From Methanomicrobia archaeon (lineage in GTDB: Archaea > Methanobacteriota_B > Thermococci > Methanofastidiosales > B48-G16), in contig JAGLWR010000003.1 of NCBI GenBank assembly GCA_023133315.1, forward strand, positions 1 to 19,634: a DNA stretch of 19,634 nt, read 5' to 3'. Shown one piece after another: positions 12,033 through 19,527 of the stretch. Below the pieces are notes generated by a model. The model was not told the origin of the DNA, ran no database searches, and saw only the letters and a list, made by a program, of their open reading frames with translations. The position numbers and the translations under genes are program-made. Every line of letters starts with the position of its first letter. The first letter of the stretch is position 1.

Positions 12033-15000
12033 TTATGCTTCTATCCATATCTCTACGTCTTCTGAGTCTATCTCCCATTTTTTATAGTAACCTTTTCCCT
12101 CTTTGAACGCCAAAGATTCTGTTCGTGTCTCTCTTTTGATGTAACTCTCATCGAGATCGAATCTGCATTTCAGAGATGTTTTGATGTAATCTTCTATGTT
12201 AAGATCCATCTCCTTTCTCATCTGCTGTATTCTCCTCACTACTTCTCTCGTGTACGCCTCTTTCTTCAATTCTGCATCTATAGTTTTGTTGACAAAAACA
12301 TTTCCAATGTCAGAAGAAACGAACTCGTAACCTTCGGGGGGTAGAAGTTCGAAATCAACGTCTTCTTTCGTTATGACAAAGGTGTCTATCTTGAAATCTC
12401 CTTTTTCCAGAGCATCATGAAGTACCTTCCCATCGATCTTTTCCAGAAGGGTTACTACCTTTTCGGCATCCTGCTTGAGCTTCGGGCCTATGATTTTATA
12501 ATTCGGGATCAATTTGTATTGGAACTCCCTTTTCTCCAATACTATCTTTTTGGAGTTCGTCTGTTCGAGGAGAATATCTTCAAATTGTTCTATTGCTTTT
12601 TTGATCCCCTCATCGTCTGAGTCTATGACGATCTCTGAAACGGGCCACCTCAACTTTATTTCTGCTTTCTGTCTTGCAAACGCCGTACTCTCGACTATTT
12701 TTCTCGTTATGTTCATCTGTTCATTAAGTTCTGAGTCTATCAGTCTCTCTTCGTACTTGGGATAATCTGTCAAATGCACGCTTTCTTTATTTTCCATGTT
12801 CGTAAAGACAGCCTCAGAAATGTATGGCGTTATCGGTGCCATGAGTTTCGATAGTGTCTTCAATGCATGACACAGGACAAAGTACGCGGCTCTTTTGTCG
12901 GGATCATCTTTTTCTATCCATGTTCTGCTCCTCACAAGTTTGATGTACCACCGCGAAAGATCATCAACTATAAAATCATAGAGTGGTCTCGTTATTTTAT
13001 GGAAATAGAACGTATCCCATACCCCCAACAGGTCTTTTGTCAACGAATTTATTTTTGAGAGCATCCATCTATCTTCTATCCTGAGATGCGCCTCTATGTC
13101 CCCATATTTTGTCTCTGGATCGAAGTTATCGAGAACCATGTACGTTGTTGAAAACTTATACACGTTCCACAATATTTTAAGCATTCTGTTTACGCTCTGT
13201 ATCTTTTCCCATGATACCCGTATATCTTCCCACGGTGCAACGGCCCAGAGGAGGTAGAATCTGAATGTATCTCTTCCGTATTTTTCAATTACCTCTTCAG
13301 GGGGAATCGCATTTCCTTTAGATTTGTGCATTGCTTCTCCTTTCTCGTCCAAAGTAAATCCGTGCATCTGTACCTTTCTGTAAGGAACTGTGTCAAATGT
13401 TATGACTGAAGCAGCCTGCTGGGAGTAAAACCATTTTGTTATCTGATCATGTCCTTCTACAATGAAATCTGCCGGAAAGAGCTTTTCAAATAAGTCTTTT
13501 TTCTCCGGGTATCCCAATGAAGCCCACGGCGCTGATCCTGAGTCAAGCCAGACGTCGAGAACATCGCCTACTCTCTTCATGACCCCTCCGCAGTCGCATC
13601 TCAGCTGAACGGGATCAATGCTCGGTCTGTGAAGATCGTGTATCTCTATTTCTTCTGTACTTTTTTCTTTGAGCTCTTGTATACTCCCTATGACTATCTG
13701 TTTTCCACATTTTTCGCAGACCCAGACGGGAAGTGGCACTCCCCAGTACCTCTGTCTGGAAACGCACCAGTCGCCGACGTTCTCTACTCCATTGACGTAT
13801 CTTTTTGCGGCCCAGCCGGGAATCCATTCCACTTTTTCATTTTCTCTGATAATATCCTCTTTTATCTTGGAAACTCTCAAAAACCACTGTTTTGTAGCCA
13901 GGAAGATCAGGGGAGAACCGCATCTCCAGCAGAAAGGATATTTGTGCTCTATCTCTACAAACTTTATCAGTAATTCCTTTTTCTTTAAAGATTCTACTAT
14001 CAACGGATCCGCATCTTTTACAAACATTTTCTTCCATTCTCCCTCTGTGAATCTCCCCCTTGAGTCAAGGGGTGAGTACGCTGGAAGATTGTAAAGTTTG
14101 CCGACTTCAAAATCTTCTTCTCCATGCCCAGGCGCCGTATGAACGCATCCCGTTCCCTCCTCTAGCGTTACGTGATCGCCCAGGATCACAATGTGCGCGT
14201 TCTTGAACGTCTTTTGGGAAGGCATTTCATTCAAGAAAGGATGTTCGTATTTAACTCCTTCAAGATCTCTGCCCGTAGTCTCTTCGACTATCTCAAACTT
14301 AACTCCAAAAGAAGAAAGCACAATATTCGCCATGTTTTTAGCCATTATCCAGTATTCTTCCTTTCCCTCGAAACTTACCTTTAATTTTGCATATATAAAA
14401 TCCGGGTGCACGCAAACAGCTATGTTTGCCGGAAGCGTCCACGGCGTGGTAGTCCAGATCACAATGTACTCATTCTCTTTGTTTTTTAATTTAAACTTGA
14501 CAAATACGGAAGGATCTTTGACCATCCTGTATTCTCCTCGTATCTCGTGTTCTGCGAGAGCCGTCTCACACCTTGGACACCAGTGAATGACCCTCAGATC
14601 CTTTGCCAGAAGATCTTTTTCCCATGCTCGTTTAAATGACCACCACTCGGCTTCCATGTACTCCTTATTGATCGTCATGTACGGATTATCCCAGTCCAGC
14701 CACACTCCAAGATTTATGAACTGTTCCTGCATCCTCTCCATATTTCTGATCGCAAACTCTTTACATTTATCGATGAATATGTTAACTCCAATCTTATTCT
14801 CAATATCTTTCTTATTTTTAATTTTAAGTTCACTCTCTACTCTCACTTCAATGGGCAGCCCGTGCATGTCCCATCCTGGCTGTCTTCTCGGAGCATATCC
14901 CCTCATCGTCATATATCTGAGAACGGCATCTTTGATGACTTTATTTAGTGCTGTTCCTATGTGCACCTCACCGGACGTGAAAGGCGGCCCATCTAACCAA

Positions 15001-15116
15001 TACCATTTCTTTCCATCTTTCTTCAGATATTTCTCAAATATCTTGTTCTCTTTCCAATGGTTCTCTATTTTTTCCTCCAATTTCAGAGGCTCGTACTCTC
15101 CTTCTGCAGATTTCAT
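12033..15116 (-). CDS. ileS: Isoleucyl-tRNA synthetase
   Basis: Charges tRNA-Ile and proofreads valine. 1027 residues from ATG 15116, which has AGGTGATAAA at the usual spacing; 13 further codons upstream are open but lack a ribosome site. The HIGH motif is VHIGTALNK at 51-59, and the KMSKS loop is MHKSKGN at 596-602. The CP1 editing domain shows WTTTPWTLPANIA and a GHGEEDF segment. Zinc-binding clusters occur: CPRCETALAEHE, CWRCGSPL, CEKCGKQI and CDCGG. The C-terminal anticodon-binding region is of the archaeal/eukaryotic type. A 13-bp palindrome lies in its promoter/leader. Confidence 0.97.
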   Translation of the reverse strand: MKSAEGEYEPLKLEEKIENHWKENKIFEKYLKKDGKKWYWLDGPPFTSGEVHIGTALNKVIKDAVLRYMTMRGYAPRRQPGWDMHGLPIEVRVESELKIKNKKDIENKIGVNIFIDKCKEFAIRNMERMQEQFINLGVWLDWDNPYMTINKEYMEAEWWSFKRAWEKDLLAKDLRVIHWCPRCETALAEHEIRGEYRMVKDPSVFVKFKLKNKENEYIVIWTTTPWTLPANIAVCVHPDFIYAKLKVSFEGKEEYWIMAKNMANIVLSSFGVKFEIVEETTGRDLEGVKYEHPFLNEMPSQKTFKNAHIVILGDHVTLEEGTGCVHTAPGHGEEDFEVGKLYNLPAYSPLDSRGRFTEGEWKKMFVKDADPLIVESLKKKELLIKFVEIEHKYPFCWRCGSPLIFLATKQWFLRVSKIKEDIIRENEKVEWIPGWAAKRYVNGVENVGDWCVSRQRYWGVPLPVWVCEKCGKQIVIGSIQELKEKSTEEIEIHDLHRPSIDPVQLRCDCGGVMKRVGDVLDVWLDSGSAPWASLGYPEKKDLFEKLFPADFIVEGHDQITKWFYSQQAASVITFDTVPYRKVQMHGFTLDEKGEAMHKSKGNAIPPEEVIEKYGRDTFRFYLLWAVAPWEDIRVSWEKIQSVNRMLKILWNVYKFSTTYMVLDNFDPETKYGDIEAHLRIEDRWMLSKINSLTKDLLGVWDTFYFHKITRPLYDFIVDDLSRWYIKLVRSRTWIEKDDPDKRAAYFVLCHALKTLSKLMAPITPYISEAVFTNMENKESVHLTDYPKYEERLIDSELNEQMNITRKIVESTAFARQKAEIKLRWPVSEIVIDSDDEGIKKAIEQFEDILLEQTNSKKIVLEKREFQYKLIPNYKIIGPKLKQDAEKVVTLLEKIDGKVLHDALEKGDFKIDTFVITKEDVDFELLPPEGYEFVSSDIGNVFVNKTIDAELKKEAYTREVVRRIQQMRKEMDLNIEDYIKTSLKCRFDLDESYIKRETRTESLAFKEGKGYYKKWEIDSEDVEIWIEA

Positions 15117-15146
15117 TTTATCACCTATGTTGTTACATGACACTAC

Positions 15147-15159
15147 AACGGTCACCGTT
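15147..15159. promoter_or_regulatory. 13-bp palindrome AACGGTCACCGTT in the ileS promoter/leader
   Basis: Perfect 6-bp arms around a single central base, between a TATA-like element on the minus strand (CTAAATAAAAC, about 15172-15162) and the ileS ATG, at or just before the expected start of transcription. A 5-bp hairpin (GTTGT/ACAAC) lies next to it in the leader. The position suits a repressor operator; no cognate regulator is known here. Confidence 0.4.
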
Positions 15160-15385
15160 TTATTTAGACACTTGCTTTCATATTGTGATAATAATCTCTT
15201 AAGTTTATTAACAATACATTAATTTTACTTCTGTAGAGTATCAACTCAAAATTATCTTTAATTTTTGTACGCTGTTCCTGGGTTTCTCTCTGATCATTTA
15301 TGCAATTCCCATGGACTGTCAACTCCTGAACATACTACTCAATTACTTATACTTTATATGGTTTTCGTTTTTGGTGTGGAAGTTC

Positions 15386-15658
15386 TTATAAATCTCTATA
15401 TCCCTTTTCTCTTTTGAATACCTCTATTACCTTGACCGTTTTATGTTCTACTACATAGATAATTCTATAATTCCCTACACGTAATCTGTATTTTGTAGGT
15501 TCCGTATGTGAGAGCTTCTTTATGTCTGCACCAGAACGGGAACGGAAAGGATCATCTTCGAGAGTCTTTAACGCAGATGCAATTCTCTCCTGCACATTAT
15601 TTTCTAAAGAATGAAATTGTTTCTGGAAGGTTCTCGAAACGAGTATCTTGTATTTCAT
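15386..15658 (-). CDS. RelE/ParE-superfamily toxin
   Basis: 90 residues with the compact RelE fold: N-terminal strand YKILVSRTFQKQFHSL, two helices (VQERIASALKTLEDDP), a basic strand pair (HTEPTKYRLRVGNYRIIYVV) and C-terminal VKVIEVFKREKGYRDL with basic and aromatic residues at the catalytic face. The family cuts mRNA in the ribosomal A site and is held inactive by its antitoxin. The start overlaps the antitoxin stop (ATGA), the standard arrangement. No truncation is seen, so it may be active. Confidence 0.92.
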   Translation of the reverse strand: MKYKILVSRTFQKQFHSLENNVQERIASALKTLEDDPFRSRSGADIKKLSHTEPTKYRLRVGNYRIIYVVEHKTVKVIEVFKREKGYRDL

Positions 15659-15840
15659 AGCTCATCAAACGGTATGAACTCATCTTTCTCGAGTATCTTG
15701 TTCCATCGCTCATCGAGTCTTTCCCAACCGATCTCTTCAATTAAGCCACGGATAATTGTGTCATAACTCTCTCCTTTTTCGCCGAGTTTACGAAGCATTT
15801 CTTTCGTCTCTTTTGAGACAGCTACAGTTGTTATTGTCAT
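15655..15840 (-). CDS. Antitoxin of the RelE pair (ribbon-helix-helix-like)
   Basis: About 61 residues from ATG 15840, which has AGGTG ahead of it; a GTG 9 nt upstream would overlap that site. The N-terminus TITTVAVSKETKEMLRKLG looks like the DNA-binding strand and helix of small archaeal antitoxins; the C-terminal WERLDERWNKILEKDEF tail probably wraps the toxin. It comes first and overlaps the toxin by 4 nt. TATA (CCTTTATAAACC on the minus strand) and two CTATAAG direct repeats (15850-15856 and 15868-15874) upstream suggest autoregulation. Confidence 0.85.
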   Translation of the reverse strand: MTITTVAVSKETKEMLRKLGEKGESYDTIIRGLIEEIGWERLDERWNKILEKDEFIPFDEL

Positions 15841-15849
15841 ATATAACAC

Positions 15850-15890
15850 CTATAAGTGATATATGTACTATAAGGTTTATAAAGGTTGTG
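15850..15890 (-). promoter_or_regulatory. Promoter and CTATAAG direct repeats of the toxin-antitoxin operon
   Basis: The minus strand contains CCTTTATAAACC as a TATA element. Between it and the antitoxin ATG, CTATAAG occurs twice on the plus strand with an 18-nt period, as expected for a ribbon-helix-helix operator read on the same face of DNA. Confidence 0.4.
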
Positions 15891-15900
15891 GGTTGGTTTT

Positions 15901-16398
15901 TTATAAAATGTAAGTAATCACCTTATCTTTTTTATTATATTTGATTACCCCACCTAATTCTAAATATCCAATTGCCATATTTATGTAAGAATTATATGTC
16001 GAATCCTCTTTTCCCTTTCCTATCAAGGTAACAATTGATTTTAGAAGTTCTTTTTTATTAAGTTTTTTTCTTGCTTTTACTAGTTTCAACATAGAATTAA
16101 AAAAAGGAATTCTTGGTAAACATTCCTCTCTTAGTATTTTAGAGAACTTTTCTTTATCAGAATCGTAAGTTAACGCTAATTTTTCTCCTAACTCAGTTAT
16201 TTTGTATATTTTTCCATCCCTTTTGAGAATCCCTATTTTAAGTGCCATTTTTCTTTGATGATGAGAATCTAGGTCTCCAACCAACATATTTATTTCTTTT
16301 TCGTCTCCCGTTGTGTTTGCAAGCACTTTTAAGATTTTTAAAAATTGATTTTTTGTACAGTGACAAACTAGATATTTTTCATTTTCTTTTTTTGACAT
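15901..16398 (-). CDS. Unknown winged-helix protein, last gene of the five-gene operon
   Basis: 165 residues, not recognised. N-terminal CHCTKNQFLKILKVLANT, then a winged-helix-like part (LVGDLDSHHQRKMALKIGIL, GKIYKITELGEKLALTY) at about 38-85, a basic helix (LKLVKARKKLNKKELLKSI), and a second possible helix-turn-helix ending in IGYLELGGVIKYNKKDKVITYIL. The HHQRK stretch may be the turn before the recognition helix. The ATG at 16398 overlaps the upstream stop by one base (TGATG), with GGAGGTG ahead. No enzyme motif is seen. Confidence 0.7.
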   Translation of the reverse strand: MSKKENEKYLVCHCTKNQFLKILKVLANTTGDEKEINMLVGDLDSHHQRKMALKIGILKRDGKIYKITELGEKLALTYDSDKEKFSKILREECLPRIPFFNSMLKLVKARKKLNKKELLKSIVTLIGKGKEDSTYNSYINMAIGYLELGGVIKYNKKDKVITYIL

Positions 16399-17162
16399 CA
16401 CATCACACCTCCAACTAAATATTCATGAAAATTTTCTTCCACATACTTTAAGCCTTTCCCAGTTAGAGTACTTTCTCTATTTTTTCTGTAAACTAAAATA
16501 TCGGATTCTAGATTACCTAAATTTGAAGTGATTATTTGAGAGTATTTAACCTTTAACCATTTTCTTAGATCTTCATTTGAAATCATTCTAGGATAAAAGA
16601 GGTATAGGATAAGTAATATCTTTTCTTTAATAGAAAAATTTTTTTCTAATATAACAAGATCTTCACCAAACATCTCGATTAATGGGATTTTTCTTTCTGT
16701 AATTTTCATGATAATTTCTTCAATTTTATTTTCGTCGGAAACATGATATATTCTCAACAATTCGGATAAAATCCAATCGCAAATCTGTACACTGAGAGTG
16801 GTATCAATGTAGTTAGGTTCAATTTCTCCTGCATGTGCTATTCCACGTCTGTTTCTTATATCATAAACAACTTTTACATTTCTTGGGATAAAGATTCTAA
16901 TTGAATCGTTGAAGTCACTTTTAGGAAGTTTCTCCAATTTATCAACGGTTTTACTTACATAAACTTTCTGAATAACTTGCTCTTCTGTGATAAAAATTAG
17001 AATTTTTAAGACAGTTTCGCAAAATTTTGCACAATTTAATCCCGTTTTCTCGGGATCAAAAAATTGAAACTTTTTTATTTTCACGTAATATTTTAATAAA
17101 TCATCTATCAAATTTTCATCAATATATGGAGATAAATTTGATTTGATCTCACCCGCCATCAT
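16398..17162 (-). CDS. HEPN-like domain protein with C-terminal winged helix
   Basis: 254 residues. The helical N-terminal part (about 1-150) resembles a HEPN-like domain found in bacterial and archaeal defence-associated proteins: DPEKTGLNCAKFCETVLKIL, then IFIPRNVKVVYDIRNRRGIA followed by HAGEIEPNYIDTTLSV and QICDWILSELLRIYH. The RNRRGIAH segment (about 103-110) has the Arg-x(n)-His pattern of HEPN RNases, but I cannot say that it is catalytic. The C-terminal 90 residues form a winged helix (ISNEDLRKWLKVKYSQIITS, STLTGKGLKYVEE). It overlaps the upstream gene by ATGA. Family assignment is from memory of sequence patterns. Confidence 0.72.
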   Translation of the reverse strand: MMAGEIKSNLSPYIDENLIDDLLKYYVKIKKFQFFDPEKTGLNCAKFCETVLKILIFITEEQVIQKVYVSKTVDKLEKLPKSDFNDSIRIFIPRNVKVVYDIRNRRGIAHAGEIEPNYIDTTLSVQICDWILSELLRIYHVSDENKIEEIIMKITERKIPLIEMFGEDLVILEKNFSIKEKILLILYLFYPRMISNEDLRKWLKVKYSQIITSNLGNLESDILVYRKNRESTLTGKGLKYVEENFHEYLVGGVM

Positions 17163-17620
17163 TCTGCTTTCTCCCCCAACTTTTCTACGTATTCTATACC
17201 TTCTAAAGTTAATGAGTAAGCCTTTAAACCATCTTTTTGCCCTTTGTTCATTAAAAAACCTTTTTCACATATTTTATTAAGAAAATCGCTTATATTTATA
17301 GGTCCTTTTGTTCTTGCTTCAGAATAAGATTGTTTAATATCATTTGAGTTGAAAGGATCGACCTCTTCGAACTTGAAAAGATAATAAGCCATGCACAAAA
17401 TTCTTTCAGCATGATTAGTAACCTTTTTTTCTTTAATCAAGTTAATTAACGTCTTTTTTGATGTCTCTATTCTTTCTTTTGAAAAGAAAGCGCCCTTTAA
17501 CTCTTGATCTAATAACTTATTTAGAATAATCTGAAAACTTATGCTTTTATATGGTTCTTCAAATTCCTCAGAAGCTTTTTTTGCCATTTTTATTTTTTCC
17601 TTATAACAACTAACGTCCAT
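17159..17620 (-). CDS. Unknown helical protein with C-terminal winged helix (operon gene 3)
   Basis: 153 residues from ATG 17620, which has GAGAGG upstream and overlaps the preceding gene by 11 nt; a start at 17710 would mean a 101-nt overlap and is less likely. It is helical and lysine/glutamate-rich (KKASEEFEEPYKSISFQIIL, ERIETSKKTLINLIKE), with a middle section (ERILCMAYYLFKFEEVDPF) and a C-terminal winged helix-like part (INISDFLNKICEKGFLMN, AYSLTLEGIEYVEKL). The SLTLEGIEYVE ending closely matches the LTGKGLKYVEE ending of the next gene, suggesting related wing domains. No catalytic motif. Confidence 0.68.
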   Translation of the reverse strand: MDVSCYKEKIKMAKKASEEFEEPYKSISFQIILNKLLDQELKGAFFSKERIETSKKTLINLIKEKKVTNHAERILCMAYYLFKFEEVDPFNSNDIKQSYSEARTKGPINISDFLNKICEKGFLMNKGQKDGLKAYSLTLEGIEYVEKLGEKAE

Positions 17621-18026
17621 TTTTTCCAATCCTCTCTTCATATTGTGTATGATCAATGTAAGGTGCGAGATACACATAAACATTTTTGAGTTTAAATCTT
17701 CTAAATTCACCCAGGGATGAAAGATCTTTCAAAGCCATACTCACAGCATTTGAAGTTATGTCTGTCTTTCCTAAGTTTTTTATTTCATCATATACTTTAT
17801 TACATGATTTTGGCTCATTGAAAAATCCATTATCTCTTAAAGAAATTAGAATCTCGGGTACATTTTTGCCTTTTACTGAAACAATCGATGAACTAGGAGC
17901 AAATGTTTCTTTTATCTTTTTAAAAAATTCATTGACACTTTTCCATACATCATTATACTGCCCTTCAATTTTAACCTTTGCATCTTTATACTCTATTTCA
18001 ACTCTTAAAATATCTTCCCTATTCAC
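17610..18026 (-). CDS. Unknown protein: N-terminal beta domain plus winged helix (operon gene 2)
   Basis: 138 residues, beginning at GTG 18026, 5 nt after GGTG of GGTGATTAA, which is also the end and stop of gene 1. The N-terminal ~45 residues (ILRVEIEYKDAKVKIEG, then VWKSVNEFFKKIKE) look like a small strand-strand-helix module that I associate, without proof, with archaeal genes of unknown function. The C-terminal half is a winged helix: VPEILISLRDNGFFNEPKS, SNAVSMALKDLSSLGEFRR, then YVYLAPYID. It may bind DNA or mediate assembly with its operon partners. Confidence 0.7.
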   Translation of the reverse strand: MNREDILRVEIEYKDAKVKIEGQYNDVWKSVNEFFKKIKETFAPSSSIVSVKGKNVPEILISLRDNGFFNEPKSCNKVYDEIKNLGKTDITSNAVSMALKDLSSLGEFRRFKLKNVYVYLAPYIDHTQYEERIGKNGR

Positions 18027-18437
18027 TTAATCACCAATTTTTTTCCTTTTTAATAAATTTTTGAGAAAAACCTCCAATTCTATCATATTAAATATCCATT
18101 TTCCTCTCTCAATTCTTTCAACTAGACGATCTTTTTCCAGATCTTTAAGCCTCGCGTTGGTCACGTTTCGTCCCAAAGATAAATTTTTTGAAATTTCTTT
18201 GTTAGAAGCTGAAGTCGAATCAGATTTGCCCAATTCGTAAGAGAAATATTTACCGATAAGATAAAGAGCAATACTCTCCCTTTGCGTAAATTTTTCTTTT
18301 GAGATAATATACGGCTCTCCTGTTCTTTCTTTTATCCTCACCAATTTTTTTATCAATGGGATGAGCCTTTCTAGTTCTTCTGCTTCATTGATCAAAAGAT
18401 CCTTTAATATGTCATTTCGTGATTTCATCTCGATCAT
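18027..18437 (-). CDS. Helix-turn-helix regulator, first gene of the five-gene operon
   Basis: 136 residues from ATG 18437 (or ATG 18428). N-terminal helices (AEELERLIPLIKKLVRIKER), a middle LTQ/QRESIALYLIGKYFSYELG section, then a winged helix at about 75-130: SASNKEISKNLSLGRNVTNA with recognition helix ARLKDLEKDRLVERI and a short wing GKWIFNM. The regular promoter puts transcription start at or beside the ATG, so the message is probably leaderless. A perfect palindrome covers the TATA box, suggesting that this protein represses its own operon. It is coupled to the next gene (stop and start 1 nt apart). Confidence 0.75.
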   Translation of the reverse strand: MIEMKSRNDILKDLLINEAEELERLIPLIKKLVRIKERTGEPYIISKEKFTQRESIALYLIGKYFSYELGKSDSTSASNKEISKNLSLGRNVTNARLKDLEKDRLVERIERGKWIFNMIELEVFLKNLLKRKKIGD

Positions 18438-18442
18438 ATATC

Positions 18443-18463
18443 TTTTATACTAAGAGTATAAAA
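18443..18463. promoter_or_regulatory. Perfect 9-bp inverted repeat over the TATA box of the five-gene operon
   Basis: TTTTATACT and AGTATAAAA separated by AAG: 21 bp, no mismatch. On the minus strand the right arm is the TATA box (GAAAGGTTTTTATAC with a BRE-like GAAAG). The ATG of the first gene begins 6 nt from the left arm. A dimer bound here would block TBP directly. Confidence 0.6.
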
Positions 18464-19101
18464 ACCTTTCGCTGGATAACTAGAATTTTTAAGAATTTTT
18501 ATACAAAATAGCCTTTGTATATAAAGGAGTATCGTGTTTTATTCTAAAACCGATAGACGGAAGGCTAGTCTTTTCTTTTCTGTGATTAGATATAATGATA
18601 CTATATTTCGATCTTAAAATGAATACCATATTTAAGAACTTTAAATTTGAATTAGTCCATTAAAACCCTTTAATAAAAAAAATTTATATTCTCTATAATT
18701 AAATTATATAAGCTGGAAGTTAAATGACATGCAGAGTAAAAATATCAAAATACTAATACTCTTATTAGCGACAAGTATTAGGAGGATATATGTGGTGTCT
18801 CTATCTATCGTTTTTTAAGATAGTGAGATTATATACTCTGTAAGGAAGTCCCTAAATTCTAAAGGCTCTTGATTTCCAGTTATCTCTTTTAAAGGGGAGA
18901 TATTTATACATAGATGGAGAAACAAGTATAAAACTCCAAACATTAAAGGCATATTTTTAACCACCAACCCCACTTCACTTCCTTTATTAACAGATAGACA
19001 TAAATCTTTGAATTCCACGTGATGGTGAAATTATTCTGGAAAGAAACAAAACGTAAGAAAAAATCTCTTTTTAAAAATAATTTAGATGATTTTTTCTGTT
19101 T
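18464..19101. other. Long AT-rich stretch with no convincing gene, rich in inverted repeats
   Basis: What it holds: CCTTTGTATATAAAGG (18512-18527), a near-perfect palindrome; a weak AGAC/GTCT stem followed by TTTTCTTTTCT near 18555-18585, a possible terminator; CTAATACT/AGTATTAG (18753-18760 and 18774-18781) overlapping a competing CTAATA/TATTAG stem (18753-18758 and 18763-18768); CTATCT/AGATAG (18801-18806 and 18818-18823); a 29-codon plus-strand frame at 18729-18818 resembling a signal peptide (MQSKNIKILILLLATS); and a 67-codon minus frame (18815-19018) opening at GTG with no ribosome site, protein-like at ITGNQEPLEFRDFL. I would not call either frame a gene. Confidence 0.4.
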
Positions 19102-19527
19102 TTACCCTACGAAATTTAGCTGGCTTTTGACAATCTCCAAAAATTCTTCTGCGAATTTAATAACGAACTCTGCTTCTTCTCTCGTGATGAGGGTACCACC
19201 ATACATCACGTTGTGTCTTGAGAGTCTGATTTTATCAAAGGTGTTAAGCGACTTAGCAACTTCATCTTTTTTATATAAATGCCTAAGTGCAACGCCGAGA
19301 CAGTAATGGCTCCTCTCGGTATACCCTTTTGCAAAGAGAAGGGCTCTTGCTGAGTGAAACCCGCTGTTATATGCTGCAATCTCGGTCATTTCGTACTCCT
19401 CAGTTTCAAGATTCTTTCTTGCAGATTTCAGAAATCTTTCCGCTATTTTCAGAGAATTGTCAACTCTCCCCGTGGCGCCGGGATCTTTTTTAATTAATCC
19501 TTTATCAATACATTCTTCGAATTTCAT
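19102..19527 (-). CDS. HEPN-domain protein (HepT-like) of a HEPN/MNT pair
   Basis: 141 residues of the HEPN family. Features: helix 1 around SLKIAERFLKSARKNLE, the family stretch AAYNSGFHSARALLFAKGY (about 55-73) followed by SHYCLGVALRHLY, and the RLSRHNVMYGG segment (about 101-111), which has the Arg-His-x-x-x-Tyr arrangement of HEPN toxins. In HEPN/MNT modules the HEPN protein is an RNase-like toxin silenced by the nucleotidyltransferase, often by AMP addition on the Tyr. The start overlaps the upstream gene by ATGA. It is complete; the motif residues suggest that it may be active. Confidence 0.88.
   Translation of the reverse strand: MKFEECIDKGLIKKDPGATGRVDNSLKIAERFLKSARKNLETEEYEMTEIAAYNSGFHSARALLFAKGYTERSHYCLGVALRHLYKKDEVAKSLNTFDKIRLSRHNVMYGGTLITREEAEFVIKFAEEFLEIVKSQLNFVG

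Noticed and set aside
15117..15155. IleRS start 13 codons further upstream
   Set aside because: The ATG at 15116 has the ribosome site at the standard spacing; the upstream codons have none and run into the palindrome.
14587..15222. 211-codon plus-strand frame
   Set aside because: Antisense to the start of ileS, whose motifs are unambiguous; composition is that of a shadow frame.
15156..15385. Possible gene or tRNA between the RelE gene and ileS
   Set aside because: No frame with a start and ribosome site and no cloverleaf seen; apart from the ileS promoter I see nothing there.
19019..19306. 95-codon plus-strand frame
   Set aside because: Mostly antisense to the HEPN gene, with low-complexity Lys/Phe start and no ribosome site.
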